64,000 bases of DNA from Lasioglossum baleicum (Eukaryota; Arthropoda; Insecta; Hymenoptera; Halictidae): the NCBI RefSeq assembly GCF_051020765.1, contig NC_134933.1, forward strand, positions 1,116,001 to 1,180,000. The letters are read 5' to 3'. The notes beneath the pieces are model-generated. The model was given only the letters and a program-made list of their open reading frames with translations. It made no database searches and was not told where the DNA came from. Position numbers and translations under genes: made by a program. Shown here piece by piece: positions 43,110 through 53,673 of the stretch. Position 1 is the first letter of the stretch, and every line of letters begins with the position of its first letter.

Positions 43110-45280
43110 CAGGGTGTTCATTTGAAAACTTTCCAGCCGAATATCTCGAGAAGTATGAAAGATATTAAGAAAGCTTTTTATCTGGATGGCGTTTTCAAGA
43201 TAATTTGAAGGTCAACTTTGTTTTTACAAATGGAAACCTATGTTTTTTAATATGGGATCTTATTGAACGTAAAAAGATCAGAAATTTTCGTAAAATACTT
43301 TTTTTTATTCGCGCACTAGCTTCGGAGAATTTAAAGAGAAGTAGAGCGAGGCATATTATCGTGTAAAATTCTTTGACGCAAATCGTTGATGTTTTCCAGT
43401 TGTACTAGCACGTACCGTTTGAAAACAAAATTGTCCTCTATTGATCTCTTGTTTATGTTGTCTGTCTTTCGATGTACGATTAAACTATTTAGTCAAGTGT
43501 GAATCATCGTAATAAGAGATACTATATCAAAGTATAATTAATTGTATAAAATGGTGTATTAATGAAAATGGGTATTTATAATACAGAAATAACGCACAAG
43601 AATCCAATCTGTCTGTTCTTTATTTAACCGAAGAAGAACTAGTCGGAAGACGTCTGTATCGTCAGCGAGCCGAAACTGAAGTGAAGCTACAGAGAAAGTT
43701 TTAGGGGAAAGAAAAACCCCTCTTGGGTCCACTCGGGAAAAACAGATGTGGGAGGACCCTTAATTTATTACTCAGGGCCTCTTTGAATTTGAAGGTTGCA
43801 GGCCTTCCACTTCTGACCGAAGTCAATGACAAAGACCCGAGGACCGTTAAAATATTCCGGGACACTCTTAATATTCTTCAACACTCGACTTAATTTTGCA
43901 GATGTTCCAACATGTATTTTTTAGAAGAACGAGTAGAAATTACTTTTATTTATGGAACTGATGAGTGTGCTCGTCGAACTGCTGCTACGTTAAATGAAAG
44001 ACATCCTGCTACACATGTTTCTCATACGTGCGAGTTACTATTAGTTGCAAAGTTTAAGGAAACTGGATCGGTGACGAATTTAATAAGAAACCAGCCAAAA
44101 TTCATAAAAGGAGCTGATCAAATCGAAATTATAGGACAGTTTATTGTGAATCCTACTAGTTCAATTCGACAAGTTTCAATGGTAACTGGTGTATCAGTGG
44201 GATCTGTGCACAAATTACTTAAACATAACAAGTTTCATCCTTATAAAATGCAGTTGCATCAAAAGTTATTGGAAGATGCCTTTGACAGACGGATTGAGTT
44301 TCGCGAAGAATTAACAAATATGATCAACGTCACTCCTAATCTAATTAAAAATATTTGTTTTAGTGATGAATGCACCTTTTTCTTAAGTGATGCTGTAAAT
44401 CATCATAACTGTCATTGGAGTGACGAAATTCCACATCTTATTAGAGAAATTAATACTCAATGGCCGGAAGAAATAAATGTTTGGGCAGGCATTTTAGGAA
44501 ATGCTGTTATGTATTTAAATTTACTGGACGACATCATTGATCCACTTATAAGAGAAAGTCTTGAAAACCAAAGAGATGAAAACGGCAAGTTTTTGTTAAA
44601 TGAAGAACTTTTGTACTTCCAACGTGATGGTGCTCCCCCGCATTACGCGTTACCAGTTCGCCAGTGGTTAAACAGTCGATTATCACTAACTAATTGTAAG
44701 ATGGAACGGTAGAAGAGGTGTTATTGAGTGGCAGATCTAGCTCCAGTCGACTTCTTTTTGTTGGGACACTTAAAGTCTGTTGTTTATAAAACACAACCAG
44801 AAAGCGTCAACGATTTGCGTCGCAGAATTGTACAGGAATGTAGAGCTATTCCAATAGATACCTTCAAAAATGTTCGTTCAAAATTTGAGAATCGTCTGTA
44901 TTATTGTTTAGAAAACAACGAAGAACATTTTGAAAATTTCTTATAATTATAAAGAAATTACAAACTTTCTCGCAGTATAAGTATGACTTGCTCTAGTTCT
45001 CTTTAAATATCTCCGGAACTAGTGCGTGGATAAGAACAAGTATCGTACGAAAATTTCTGGTCGTTTTACGCACAATAAGATCCCATAATAAAAAATATAG
45101 GTTTCCATTTGAAAAAACAAAGTTGACCTTCGAATAACCTTGAAAACGCCACCAAAATAAAAAACTGATACTGCCCCACCTTTTTCCCCTCGAAATCCTT
45201 GGACACGTGTTTTACACTTTTTTAATATCTTTCATACTTTTCGAGATATTCGGCTGGAAAGTTTTCAAATGAACACCCTG
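43110..45280 (+). mobile_element. 2.17-kb CAGGGTGT mariner-type element with transposase
   Basis: TA-flanked termini CAGGGTGTTCATTTGAAAAC and the inverse. The arms pair for about 250 bp (ccagccgaatatctcgag with its inverse; tttccatttgaaaaaacaaa). It encloses a mariner-family transposase gene. This is the only CAGGGTGT-ended element in the window with a transposase. Confidence 0.9.
43912..44946 (+). pseudogene. mariner-family transposase with two frameshifts
   Basis: Starts MYFLEERVEITFIYG, a usual start for this HTH-bearing group, and is open for 266 codons. The HTH-like N-terminus continues to VSVGSVHKLLKHNKFHPYKM. The catalytic domain shows ICFSDECTFFLSD (first D, residue 152), WAGILG, and FQRDGAPPHYALPVRQWLNS (second D, residue 239). 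The frame breaks near NCKMER at about 44700. GRRGVIEWQ is read in the next frame, and another shift restores DLAPVDFFLLGHLKSVVYKT (third D) to the end at 44946. Total length would be about 340 aa, the normal size. Only two small lesions separate it from an intact frame, so inactivation looks recent. Confidence 0.88.
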
Positions 45281-45282
45281 TA

Positions 45283-45841
45283 TATAATTCAATAAGAATG
45301 TATTTTCGTTGGCGAGGCAAACAAAATTGTTAATCATACTCATGTTTTTATAATCTCAGGATTTGAAAAACCATTCTTCATAAAAGGTAAAAATTAAGAC
45401 CATCTTTCTTCTATCTCGGTCACCAAAGGACTGTTGTTCACATGATTGTACATTCTTTATACTGTTTAGACACCAACTTCGATACAATAAAAATATAGCA
45501 AGAAACTCAGCATTATGTACATTAAAGTGATGGAGGAGCTCATTACTGCGGCACACATGTACAAGTATACGATTCTAAATAAAGAGTATTATAGATAAAA
45601 TAAGACGAGAGAGATATGGCAAAGACTAAGTCGAAAAATACTGAAAAAACACTAAAAAAATAAAGTGGAGTGCACAAAAACATAAGCGGCACGCGACGAT
45701 CACTAAGTACCAACATGACGGCACACTCACCCATAAAAAAACACTGAAAATCGCTCAACTTTTTATACGTTCATAACTTTTGAACCACTGATCTTCTAGG
45801 ATCGAAACTTCTTTTGGCAATTTCTCGCCCAAATACACTGG

Positions 45842-45845
<4 letters not shown>
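45283..45845. repeat. no gene; half copy of the 38358-39222 foldback arm
   Basis: From about 45680 the motifs gcacgcgacgatcactaagt, aaaaaacactgaaaatcgct and ggatcgaaacttc follow the right arm of the foldback at 38985-39150. 45283-45680 is unassigned. Confidence 0.6.

Positions 45846-45880
<35 letters not shown>
45846..45880. repeat. (AT)n microsatellite
   Basis: About 17 AT repeats directly abutting the TA border of the next element. Confidence 0.97.
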
Positions 45881-45881
<1 letters not shown>

Positions 45882-45884
<3 letters not shown>

Positions 45885-47788
45885 GGTGTTTACCTACAGG
45901 TGGGAGAAAATTTAAGGGGTGGTTCTCGACGATAATATAAGACGAAAATGAAGAATAAAAAAATTGCGATTTCGGCTTCGTTATTTAGTTATTAACAATT
46001 AAAAATCCGCCTAAAATGCTGCAACACTTCTAACAAAAGTATACGTTGCGTACGTCACACAGGCGCGCGACAGTCAGTGATGCCGAAATCGTGGTACTGT
46101 GGTACTAAGCCGTGGTACGAGACCCCCCCACTATGACCTACCGTTGCCCCTACTGGCCTTCTCCAACTCGCTCGCGCGCTACACTCACCAACGTACCTCT
46201 CCTAGGATATGAGAGGTACGTTGGTGAGTGTAGCGCGCGAGCGAGTTGGAGAAGGCCAGTAGGGGCAACGGTAGGTCATAGTGGGGGGGTCTCGTACCAC
46301 GGCTTAGTACCACAGTACCACGATTTCGGCATCACTGGCGACAGTCTCGTATCAAGTGACAAACGGATGCATACCTTGGTTCTCATTTGGGGCCCCAGCG
46401 AGGTGAAAATGTTTAAAAAATCGTTGGACGACATTGAACCTACCTACTCGTTAAAATCCACAAGGGCATTTCTAATATCCGCCCTATGGAATTATCGAGT
46501 AGAAGGGGTCAATGCCCTTTCACTTTTAAATTCTTCTCACACATATCCACAAATCCTTACCTGCACTATAATTGTTCATAACACCGTACTTAATATACTG
46601 GAATAAACGCTCTAGCACTATTTACAATATCATACACACGCACTACGAGTTTACAGAGAGTACAAGTTTACTGAGGGGAATGCGGAGAATGTAAAGAACT
46701 GGTAATCCTTTACTGTTGAAACACTGCACTTTATTGAACTTGGTTTACGTCGCAAGACTCGCTCATAGACGGAACGGACATCTTGAGGTCGTGTGTGATT
46801 TCTGCGAACGGAAATCTTCAACGCGTGCGAGAAGAATCGTCCGTACAAGCTAGTATCCGTATGCACACTGATTCAAGACAGCTGATGTGGTCAATGCACA
46901 CACATGAGATATTTCGCGGTCGCAGACAGAATGAGAAAGAATCACGAAATTCGTGAAAACAGGATAGACAATGTATTGATATAGCAACGCGCGATGTTTG
47001 GGCGGTAGTTTGCTCTAGATCTTCATTTGTTTTATCGATCTGGCATCGACCTCATCAGCTGTCTTGAATCAGTATGCATACGGATGCTAGCTTGTACGGA
47101 CGATTCTTCTCGCACGCGTTGAAGATTTCCGTTCGCAGAAATCACACACGACCTCAAGATGTCCGTTCCGTCTGTGAGCGAGTCTCGCGACGTAAATCAA
47201 GTTCAATAAAGTGCAGTGTTCCAACATTAAAGGATTACCAGTTCTTTACATGCTCCTCATTCCCCTCAGTAAACTTGTACCCTCTGTAAACTCGTAGTGC
47301 GTGTGTATGATATTGTAAATACTGCTAGAGCGTTTATTCTAGTGCCTTAAGTACAGTGTTATGAACAATTATAGTGCAGGATAAGGATTTGTGGATATGT
47401 GTGAGAAGAATTTAAAAGTGAAAGGGCATTGACCCCTTCTACTCGATAATTCCATAGGGCGGATATTAGAAATGCCCTTGTGGATTTTAACGAGTAGATA
47501 GGTTCAATGTCGTCCAACGATTTTTTAAACATTTTCACCTCGCTGGGGCCCCAAATGAGAACCAAGGTATGCATGCGTTTGTCACTTGATACGAGACTGT
47601 CACGCGCCTGTGTGACGTACGCAACATATACTTTTGTTAGAAGTGTTGCAGCATTTTAGGCGGATTTTTAATTGTTAATAACTAAATAACGAAGCCGAAA
47701 TCGCAATTTTTTTATTCTTCCTTTTCGTTTTAAATTATCGTCGAGAACCACCCCTTAAATTTTCTCCCACCTGTAGGTAAACACCCTG
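45882..47788. mobile_element. 1.9-kb giant foldback CAGGGTGTTTACCTACAGG
   Basis: TA-flanked termini CAGGGTGTTTACCTACAGGT and the inverse. Arms of about 730 bp pair almost completely (for example gcatttctaatatccgccct; gaccccttctactcgataat; cgcacgcgttgaagatttcc), leaving a loop of about 170 bp (46890-47057). The left arm carries a hAT-type insertion at 46075-46337. Open frames here are reading-frame accidents of the palindrome. Confidence 0.88.
46075..46337. mobile_element. 263-bp hAT-type hairpin element with 8-bp duplication GCGACAGT
   Basis: Starts CAGTGATGCCGAAATCGTGG and is a near-perfect hairpin with arms of about 125 bp. GCGACAGT is on both sides (46067-46074, 46338-46345). The opposite arm of the host foldback shows the empty site (gagactgtcacgcgcctg). 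Confidence 0.93.
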
Positions 47789-47802
47789 TATATACATATA
47801 TA

Positions 47803-48168
47803 CAGGGTGTCCCAAAATTCGTGAAAATCCCGAAAGGGGGTGGTTCCTGAGACCATTTCAAGCGACATTTTCCTTTGCAAAAATGTTATCCGCGGCTTTG
47901 TTTAGGAGTTATTAACGAAAAACACGGACCAATCAAAGCGCGCCCTGGCCCGGCGCGCCAAGCCGCGCCGGCAAGCGAGTGTCGCGGTACGCCGTGACAT
48001 CGCATCGTGACGGCGCGGCGGCCCAGGGCGCGCTCTGATTGGTCCGTGTTTTTCGTTAATAACTCCTAAACAAAGCCGCAGTTGACTTTGGTGCAAAGGA
48101 AAATGTCTCTTAGAATGGTCTCAGGAACCACCCCCTTTCGGGATTTTCACGAATTTTGGGACACCCTG
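47803..48168. mobile_element. 366-bp CAGGGTGTCCCAAAATT miniature foldback
   Basis: TA-flanked, with arms of about 150 bp around a G+C-rich loop (cgcgccctggcccggcgcgc). Subterminal motifs ttcctgagaccatttcaagc and acacggaccaatc are shared with the ends of the 5.7-kb element at 23134-28816, so this looks like its compact relative. Confidence 0.88.
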
Positions 48169-48342
48169 TATATATATATATATATATATATTATACATTA
48201 GGGTTTGTCGGTTTTTAAAAACCGGTTTTTTCAGTAAAAAAACCGGTTTTGTAACGCGACGAGGAACGAGACAACCCCAGGGGTGCCAATCCGCCTCGGC
48301 ACTACCCTGAGATTAAGAAAAGAATCGCGCCGCGACCGAATG

Positions 48343-48423
48343 TTCTAGAAGACCGCATGTTCGAGAAACTTCTAAAATCCCTAACAACGCCCAAACAAGG
48401 GTTAGCAACGACTAGTATAAATA
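48343..48423 (+). promoter_or_regulatory. heat-shock-element-like pentamers and TATA box
   Basis: TTCTAGAA (48343-48350) and TTCGAGAAACTTC (48360-48372) together give five alternating nTTCn/nGAAn pentamers, the binding pattern of heat-shock factor. TATAAATA follows at 48416-48423, about 45 bp further on. The arrangement resembles insect hsp promoters. Activity is inference from motifs. Confidence 0.55.
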
Positions 48424-48460
48424 CCGGTAGACGATCGCGGAGAAATCACTTTTTGCTGCG

Positions 48461-48815
48461 CCTGTGGGAGAGGACGAGGTAAGACCACGGCCGCCCATAG
48501 GTTAGGGAGAGTACGAAGCAATGCTATCGGACGCCCGGCAGCTCAGGAGAGGACAGGGGTTGCACCTGGACGCCTCTCTGGATAAATGGGAGAGGACGGC
48601 CATGAAGGCCGGCCGCCCGCCGAGAGGAAAGAACAGGGTAGCTTCCTGGCCGCCTGAAAGTAGGTTCACCAGGTTACTCTGTACGTCTTGGAGAGGACGG
48701 CCATGAAGGCCGGCCGCCGAGCTTACAGAGGACACCTGGTGAAACCGAGTCGTCGTCGTTTTTCCCAATAGGAGAGTACGGTTGAGATAAACCGGACGCC
48801 TGATGGGAAAACCTT
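48461..48815 (+). ncRNA. array of seven hairpins with a conserved internal loop, unknown RNA motif
   Basis: Seven occurrences start with GGAGAG(G/T)A-like sequence (48467, 48506, 48546, 48589, 48620, 48690, 48771) and end with G(C/A)CGCC (48495, 48535, 48574, 48617, 48654, 48718, 48800). Between them lies an upper stem that differs: cgga..tcg type in unit 2, CAGG/CCTG in 3 and 5, GGCC/GGCC in 4 and 6, CGGTT/AACCG in 7. Outer stems also pair: CCTGTGG/CCATAGG in 1; CTTGG/CCGAG continuing to CTCTGTA/TACAGAG and CACCAGG/CCTGGTG in 6; TTTTCCCA/TGGGAAAA in 7. Different sequences with kept pairing argue for RNA structure. Unit 5 lacks an obvious outer stem. I recognise no known riboswitch or ribozyme. 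Confidence 0.6.
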
Positions 48816-49155
48816 TTATTAGTAAAATTATTTTAATCTTTCGTTGCTAACCTTCTTCAAAGGTTTATTGTAAATTCTACGAAAACTTTCGATGTATGAA
48901 ACTAATTGGAAAATATATTCTTTGTTCAGAGAGAAATCCCAATTCCTATTCCTTGCGATACGAGAGAGAGAACCTGTTCCTACTAGTATGTCGGATCCTA
49001 CAGTTTTAAATTTATACATAACACTTATATTAATCTGCTATAATGATTTTGATGTAATGAAAAAGTACACAGCTAGTGGTATAGCGGAGAAAGGTCTGGG
49101 AACATAGTTGGCTTAGTGGAGTGCGACTGCACGAGAACTGCAAGAACCTGAAGAA

Positions 49156-49416
49156 GTGACTTCCTCCAGTCCTCAAACATTAAAGAAGGAGTTCTTGGTC
49201 TTATTGTTAGCGGCTACAACTACAAATAGAAGAACAAGAAATTTAGATTTATTATTTAATTCTTTAAAGACAATTAAGCCAAGTTCAGTAGCAAGTGAGC
49301 GAGTTTTTTCTATTTCTGGAAATTTTGTGTCCAAACTAAGGACACGACTAAGCAATAAATCCATCGACGTTCTTTGCTTTTTCAAGTCATATTTTATTAA
49401 ACAAAGAAAGAAGTAA
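49156..49416 (+). pseudogene. hAT transposase C-terminal dimerisation domain
   Basis: The frame includes RTRNLDLLFNSLKTIKPSSV, then ASERVFSISGNFVSKLRTRL and SIDVLCFFKSYF. This is the conserved hAT dimerisation block (KP.SV.SERVFS..G....K.R.RL....ID.L.FLKSYF). It is 86 codons against a usual transposase of more than 550. Catalytic-domain motifs were not found upstream; the frame at 48892-49107 may be a stranded piece (EREPVPTSMSDPTVLNLY). The element is non-autonomous. Confidence 0.82.
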
Positions 49417-49680
49417 CATAATAATTTACATAAATATAAAACATTTGTAAATTTCTGTGATTTTTGAAGGGTATTATTTTGTTAATTTTTTAATTTTATA
49501 ATTTTATGTATGTATGTATATGTACCTTACTTTTCCTTTTTTGTATTTTTAAATTATTATCAATAAAAAAAATTAAAAACCTCTATTTTCAAAAATTTCA
49601 AAACCGGTTTAAACCGGTTTCATGGAAAAGTTAAAACCGAAAACTGGTTTTTTAAAAAGACGGTTTTTGTATAAATCCTA

Positions 49681-50232
49681 GATTACATAGGAAAAAGGCA
49701 AACATTGCTAGTTACGCGAGGAAAAGTTGACACGCGTACCACGCAAAGTCTGGCCGGCGGTTTTGCACCGGGCCGCCATTAAATCGTGAAAATATAAACC
49801 GTTTATTGGCCATTAAATGGTACTTCCGCACCGTCTCTCGTTCACACCTTGAATCCCCGTGGCTCCTTCTGCTCCACGGATTGGCAACGGTTCGTTTATC
49901 CGTCGACGGGTTTCTCCAAGACGCACGTGTCGTTTGTCCAGCGACAATTCGCCGAGTGAATTATACACTTCGCCAGGGAACGTGCAATTTCACGGCGCAT
50001 TACGCGCGCGGTTTCTTCGGGCCCCGTATCAATCATTCAGTCGTAAATGCACCGTGAATTAATAAACGGACCGTGTTTGATTCTTCGGTTCGAATACACC
50101 ACTCTGCATCCATGGAACATTTAAGTTGGTGGCGAGCAACTACCATGGCAGATTTATGGGTTTTCGGTTTAAATGCGATTTAAATTGCTCGGTGAGTGTA
50201 ATCAAGAATGCCGATGGATCGCAGCTAGATCA
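49681..50232. other. no gene seen
   Basis: G+C-richer unique sequence with overlapping open frames at 49806-50062 that show no domain. Confidence 0.45.
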
Positions 50233-50236
50233 TTAA

Positions 50237-50901
50237 CCCTTTCACTACCGTGATCGAGATATTTCGCTTCCACAATGTCGAAGGAACGATTTTATGGACG
50301 AGACGTCTCGTCACCATGATTTTGTCCTACAATACTATGGACGAGATATCTCGTGTATCTATCGTACTGATACGAAGTATTTTCATTATAAGTTTGACAC
50401 AAGTTATCGATTTTTAAGACATATCATCGTTGGTGGAAAGTACTTAAAGATGATAATATAAATAAAGCATGCAGAATGTGACGGAAAAATTTTTACAGAA
50501 ATAGCTGCTTTCCTTCCGTCGGCCATTCTTTTTCCAAACTACACATTCTATTGTTGGATGAGATTTTTTCTGTGAGCTGTATTTTAGTATATCAGATCTT
50601 CTACACATAGATTACAATTGTCCCTCTGCATTCCATACGAAATATACAATAAAGACTCTAATTATGTAAAATATTTTATTTTTATCAGTTTTAAGCACCT
50701 TCCACCAACGATGACGTGCCTTAAAAATTGGTTACTTCTGTCAAATTTTTCAGTAAAATACGTCAATCCAATCATAAAGATACACGAGATATCTCGTCCA
50801 TAGCATCGTACGTACGACAGCATGATGGCAAGATATCTCGCCCATAGCATCGTTTCTTCGACATCGTGGAAGAGAGATATATCGTCCATTGAGTGAAAGG
50901 G
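50237..50901. mobile_element. 665-bp TTAA-type foldback with GAGATATCTC palindromes
   Basis: Left TTAA (50233-50236) then CCCTTTCACTACCGTGAT. The right end AGTGAAAGGG is followed by TTTT where TTAA is expected, so the right target copy is mutated. Palindromes of the form ACGAGATATCTCGT or close variants occur in both arms, near 50249, 50300, 50342, 50785, 50832 and 50874. Confidence 0.75.
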
Positions 50902-50976
50902 TTTTCAATTATTGTAGACAGAGGAGAAATAGTTGATGGCACCGTCAAGGCTGTGAGAGATCAAAAACAGCACATC

Positions 50977-51305
50977 TAATCCAGTCAACGAAAAGTTGTA
51001 GAGGGAAATGGGAAATTGAAGAAACACAATTTTTAACTTTGGGTCTTTGTTTGGACTAGTTAGGAGGTAAACATATTAAAAGTCCCCACTCCTAGGAGGT
51101 GAGCGGGGTGCAGGCGGGCACGTAGAAGGCCCCCTTTTTCGGTTTTCCGCTTATATCTCGGCAATTATGCGTCCTAGCGATAAGACCATTCATATACAAA
51201 ATTGAAGGTGACAAAATGTGCCACAAGAATGATTCGATACAGTTTTTCGCTATCTCGCATAGTTTCCGAGATATCCGCGCTCAAAGTTCACTAAGACTGG
51301 ACTAA
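50977..51305. mobile_element. foldback family TAGTCCAGTC, copy 2 (left-half only)
   Basis: Matches the left arm of 34087-34766 up to tccgcgctcaaagttcacta, then ends gactggacta, the inverse of its own start taatccagtc. It is a one-arm derivative that regained a terminal inverted repeat of about 10 bp. Confidence 0.75.
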
Positions 51306-51354
51306 TCGTTTATTCGCTGTTTCATAAATTGTTTATTAAGGGAGTTGACTCCTA

Positions 51355-51724
51355 TTTCCAGGATTGCAAGGGTGCGGGATTCGCGTTCTCATTTCTCGAT
51401 AATACAAAAATGGGGTTTTTCAGTAGTCAAAAACACGAGATGAAAGATCGATCTAGGGCTCTGTCGCCCTCAAAAGATCTATTTTTTCGTTTACGAGGCG
51501 TAATTTGCATTGTTCGGAAGCATACAAGTGCGCATGTAGCTATTTTCGTAGCTGCATGCTGCCTAATAATGCAAATTACGCCTCAAAAACGAAAAAATAG
51601 GACTTTTGAGAGTGATAGCGCTCTAGATCGATCTCTTATCTAGCGTTTTTGACTACTGAAAAACCCCATTTTTGTATTATCGAGAAATGAGAACGCGAAT
51701 CCCACACTCTTGCAATCCTGGAAA
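51355..51724. mobile_element. 370-bp foldback TTTCCAGGATTGCAAG
   Basis: Arms of about 160 bp pair from tttccaggattgcaag and attcgcgttctcatttctcg inward to gaggcgtaatttgcatt. The loop includes the small palindrome gcatgtagc/gctgcatgc. No target duplication was clear. The open frame inside is incidental. Confidence 0.8.
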
Positions 51725-52077
51725 CGAAACTGCTGGCGTTGAAAATACTGTCTAAAGTGTCCCGTATTTAATATTATATGTGCAAGATGATGTGCGATAG
51801 GAGTGAACATATTTATTTTAATATAAAATGAGGCATTTGGGTTTAGTTACTATGACAATTTAAATAGAACGAAGAGAGATGCGCAAAATTTACAAACCAA
51901 AAATTTGCTTTGCTACAACTTCGTTCTCTTTCCACCAAAGTTTTTTCGCCGCCAATTCGCCTAACTTCCAGTCAAAAAGAAGGGCATTCACCTACCTGCG
52001 GCTCGTAATTTATACACCCGAGCAGCCCGAAAAGAGAGAGCGCATTTCCACCAGCAATTACATCGCTTCTCACGATA
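51725..52077. other. no gene seen
   Basis: Unassigned. The open frame at 51879-52127 runs into the next foldback and shows no domain. Confidence 0.45.
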
Positions 52078-52400
52078 AAAAAAAATTAAACCGACTTCGA
52101 AAAAACGCACTAAAAAGTATAAAATAATTTCCATTTAATATATGTGAATACACACGAACTTAAATACAATACAATCTTTTCGGAGGCGGCGTAAATATAT
52201 TATTTAAATATAAATATATTAGTATTTAGAACAATTTAAGGATTTTCGTAATTTCCAGTGTCGAAAATTTTCAATTTTGCGCCGCCTTCGAAAAGATTGT
52301 ATTGTGTTTAAGTTCGTGTGTATTCACATATATTAAATGGAAATTATTTTATACTTTTTAGTGCGTTTTTTCGAAGTCGGTTTAATTTTTTTTTAAAAAG
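52078..52400. mobile_element. 323-bp foldback AAACCGACTTCGAAAAAACG
   Basis: aaaccgacttcgaaaaaacg and ataaaataatttccatttaa pair with their inverses at 52330-52400. cttttcggaggcggc / gccgccttcgaaaag lie nearer the loop. A related end (ctttttcgaagtcggtcaaa) lies at 52737-52756. Confidence 0.8.
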
Positions 52401-52760
52401 TTTTTTTTATTTCACACTTTTTTTATCTCTGTCAGCCGTCACATTCCAAATCGTAATTTATAAATATCTGTAACGTCGCGTCGTTACTGTTCCTAATGTC
52501 TAACATTCAGCGGAGTTCACGACGGTATCACCACCCTACATTTTCGCAAATAAAATCGTAATTAATAAAGAAATGCAAAATTTTTTTGCACGGGGGACCA
52601 TCCCGGGAACATACTCTACAAGATGCAAAAAGTTTCGTTCCGATTGGTCCATCCATCTCGGCGTAATCGGTGAACATACATAGAAAAAAAAGCGAAAAAA
52701 AGAGGCACATACAGATCGAATTGAGTAACCTCCTCCTTTTTCGAAGTCGGTCAAAAAGGC
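52401..52760. repeat. probable diverged member of the AACCGACTTCG family
   Basis: Ends with cctttttcgaagtcggtc in the orientation of a right terminus. A plausible left partner is the end of the preceding foldback. The interior (gattggtccatccatctcgg) is not repeated in this window. The 152-aa minus-strand frame at 52528-52986 shows no domain. Confidence 0.4.
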
Positions 52761-53670
52761 ACCACGGTTTGCAAAGTATATCGTCCCGAACTCCTCTGCA
52801 AAGTGGATTATAAATTACGATTTTTATAGCCCGCGAGAAAGAGGAGAAAGAGGAAGAAAGAAAGATAGAGATAAATTTTATGAGATGTTGGTAACGATCG
52901 CGATGGGCCGGCCAAGATAAAAGCGAAAGGAAAAAATGACGGGTCCGTCGCGTCGCGACAATTAAAAGTTGCGCGCCTGGCTGCATACGAAACGCGCAGA
53001 ATATTCTACTCGCGCGCGCGCGTTACTTAAATGCACGGCGCATTGTCGCGGATGGTGTTAGACTGTTAGACGCGCGACACCTTCGGCTGAAGTCTCCATT
53101 TTCGCCGACGCTGTGAGGAAACCGAGACTGCAGTATGTCTTCTCGACACACAATAGTCAGAAATTTATGCTGATTGCTCGGCCCCCCGTTTTCGTGCCTT
53201 AACAGACACCGACTTATGAATCTATGAATTTTTCCTTTGACGTAAAATTTATTTTTGTCTGACCTCCGCGATTCCATCGACTGGGAACTAAGTGGAGAAG
53301 GTGTTCTTTGTCAAAAGAAATTCTTCTTTATGGTTTATTCATGCGCAATTCCTTTCTTTTTATTGTTGGTTGTTTAAATTTTGACGGCAGTCTCCATTCA
53401 GTTTTGCAGTTTTTCTTGTGGTCGATTTAATGGCTTCTCTTGTATTATAAGTTAGCTTTATTTATTTCCATACTTCTATAAACGTTTCTTTTTATTATGT
53501 TGTTCTACAATTTCGTTTGATACTATGTATCACAAAAGTTCTAAATTAACAATATTTTTAATAGAGATATTCACGCACGATAGGCTCCAATGAAACCTTA
53601 CAATTTTCACCTAAAACTTTTTTGCAGAATAAAAATTATTTCATTCTTCTTTTTATAATTTTATTAGGTT
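52761..53670. other. no gene seen
   Basis: Includes a (CG)n run at 53011-53022. Open frames here lack any recognisable motif. Confidence 0.45.
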
Positions 53671-53673
53671 GGT

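Larger units (their letters stand above)
48199..49680 (+). mobile_element. 1.48-kb hAT-type element with a hairpin array
   Basis: The termini TAGGGTTTGTCGGTTTTTAA and, inverted, TAGGATTTATACAAAAACCG are partly matched, and both ends carry repeated AAACCGGTTT palindromes inside. The 8-bp flanks TTATACAT and GATTACAT match at only 5 of 8 positions, so the target duplication is decayed or the ends are slightly misplaced. The 3' half encodes a hAT dimerisation domain. The 5' half is non-coding and contains promoter-like motifs and the hairpin array. Confidence 0.72.

Noticed and set aside
46112..46606. 164-aa frame
   Set aside because: It runs through the hAT-type hairpin insertion and into a foldback arm, so it is an accident of palindromic sequence.
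52528..52986. 152-aa minus-strand frame with hydrophobic stretches
   Set aside because: Purine-rich repeats on the plus strand create the apparent hydrophobic and arginine runs, and part lies in repeat-like sequence.
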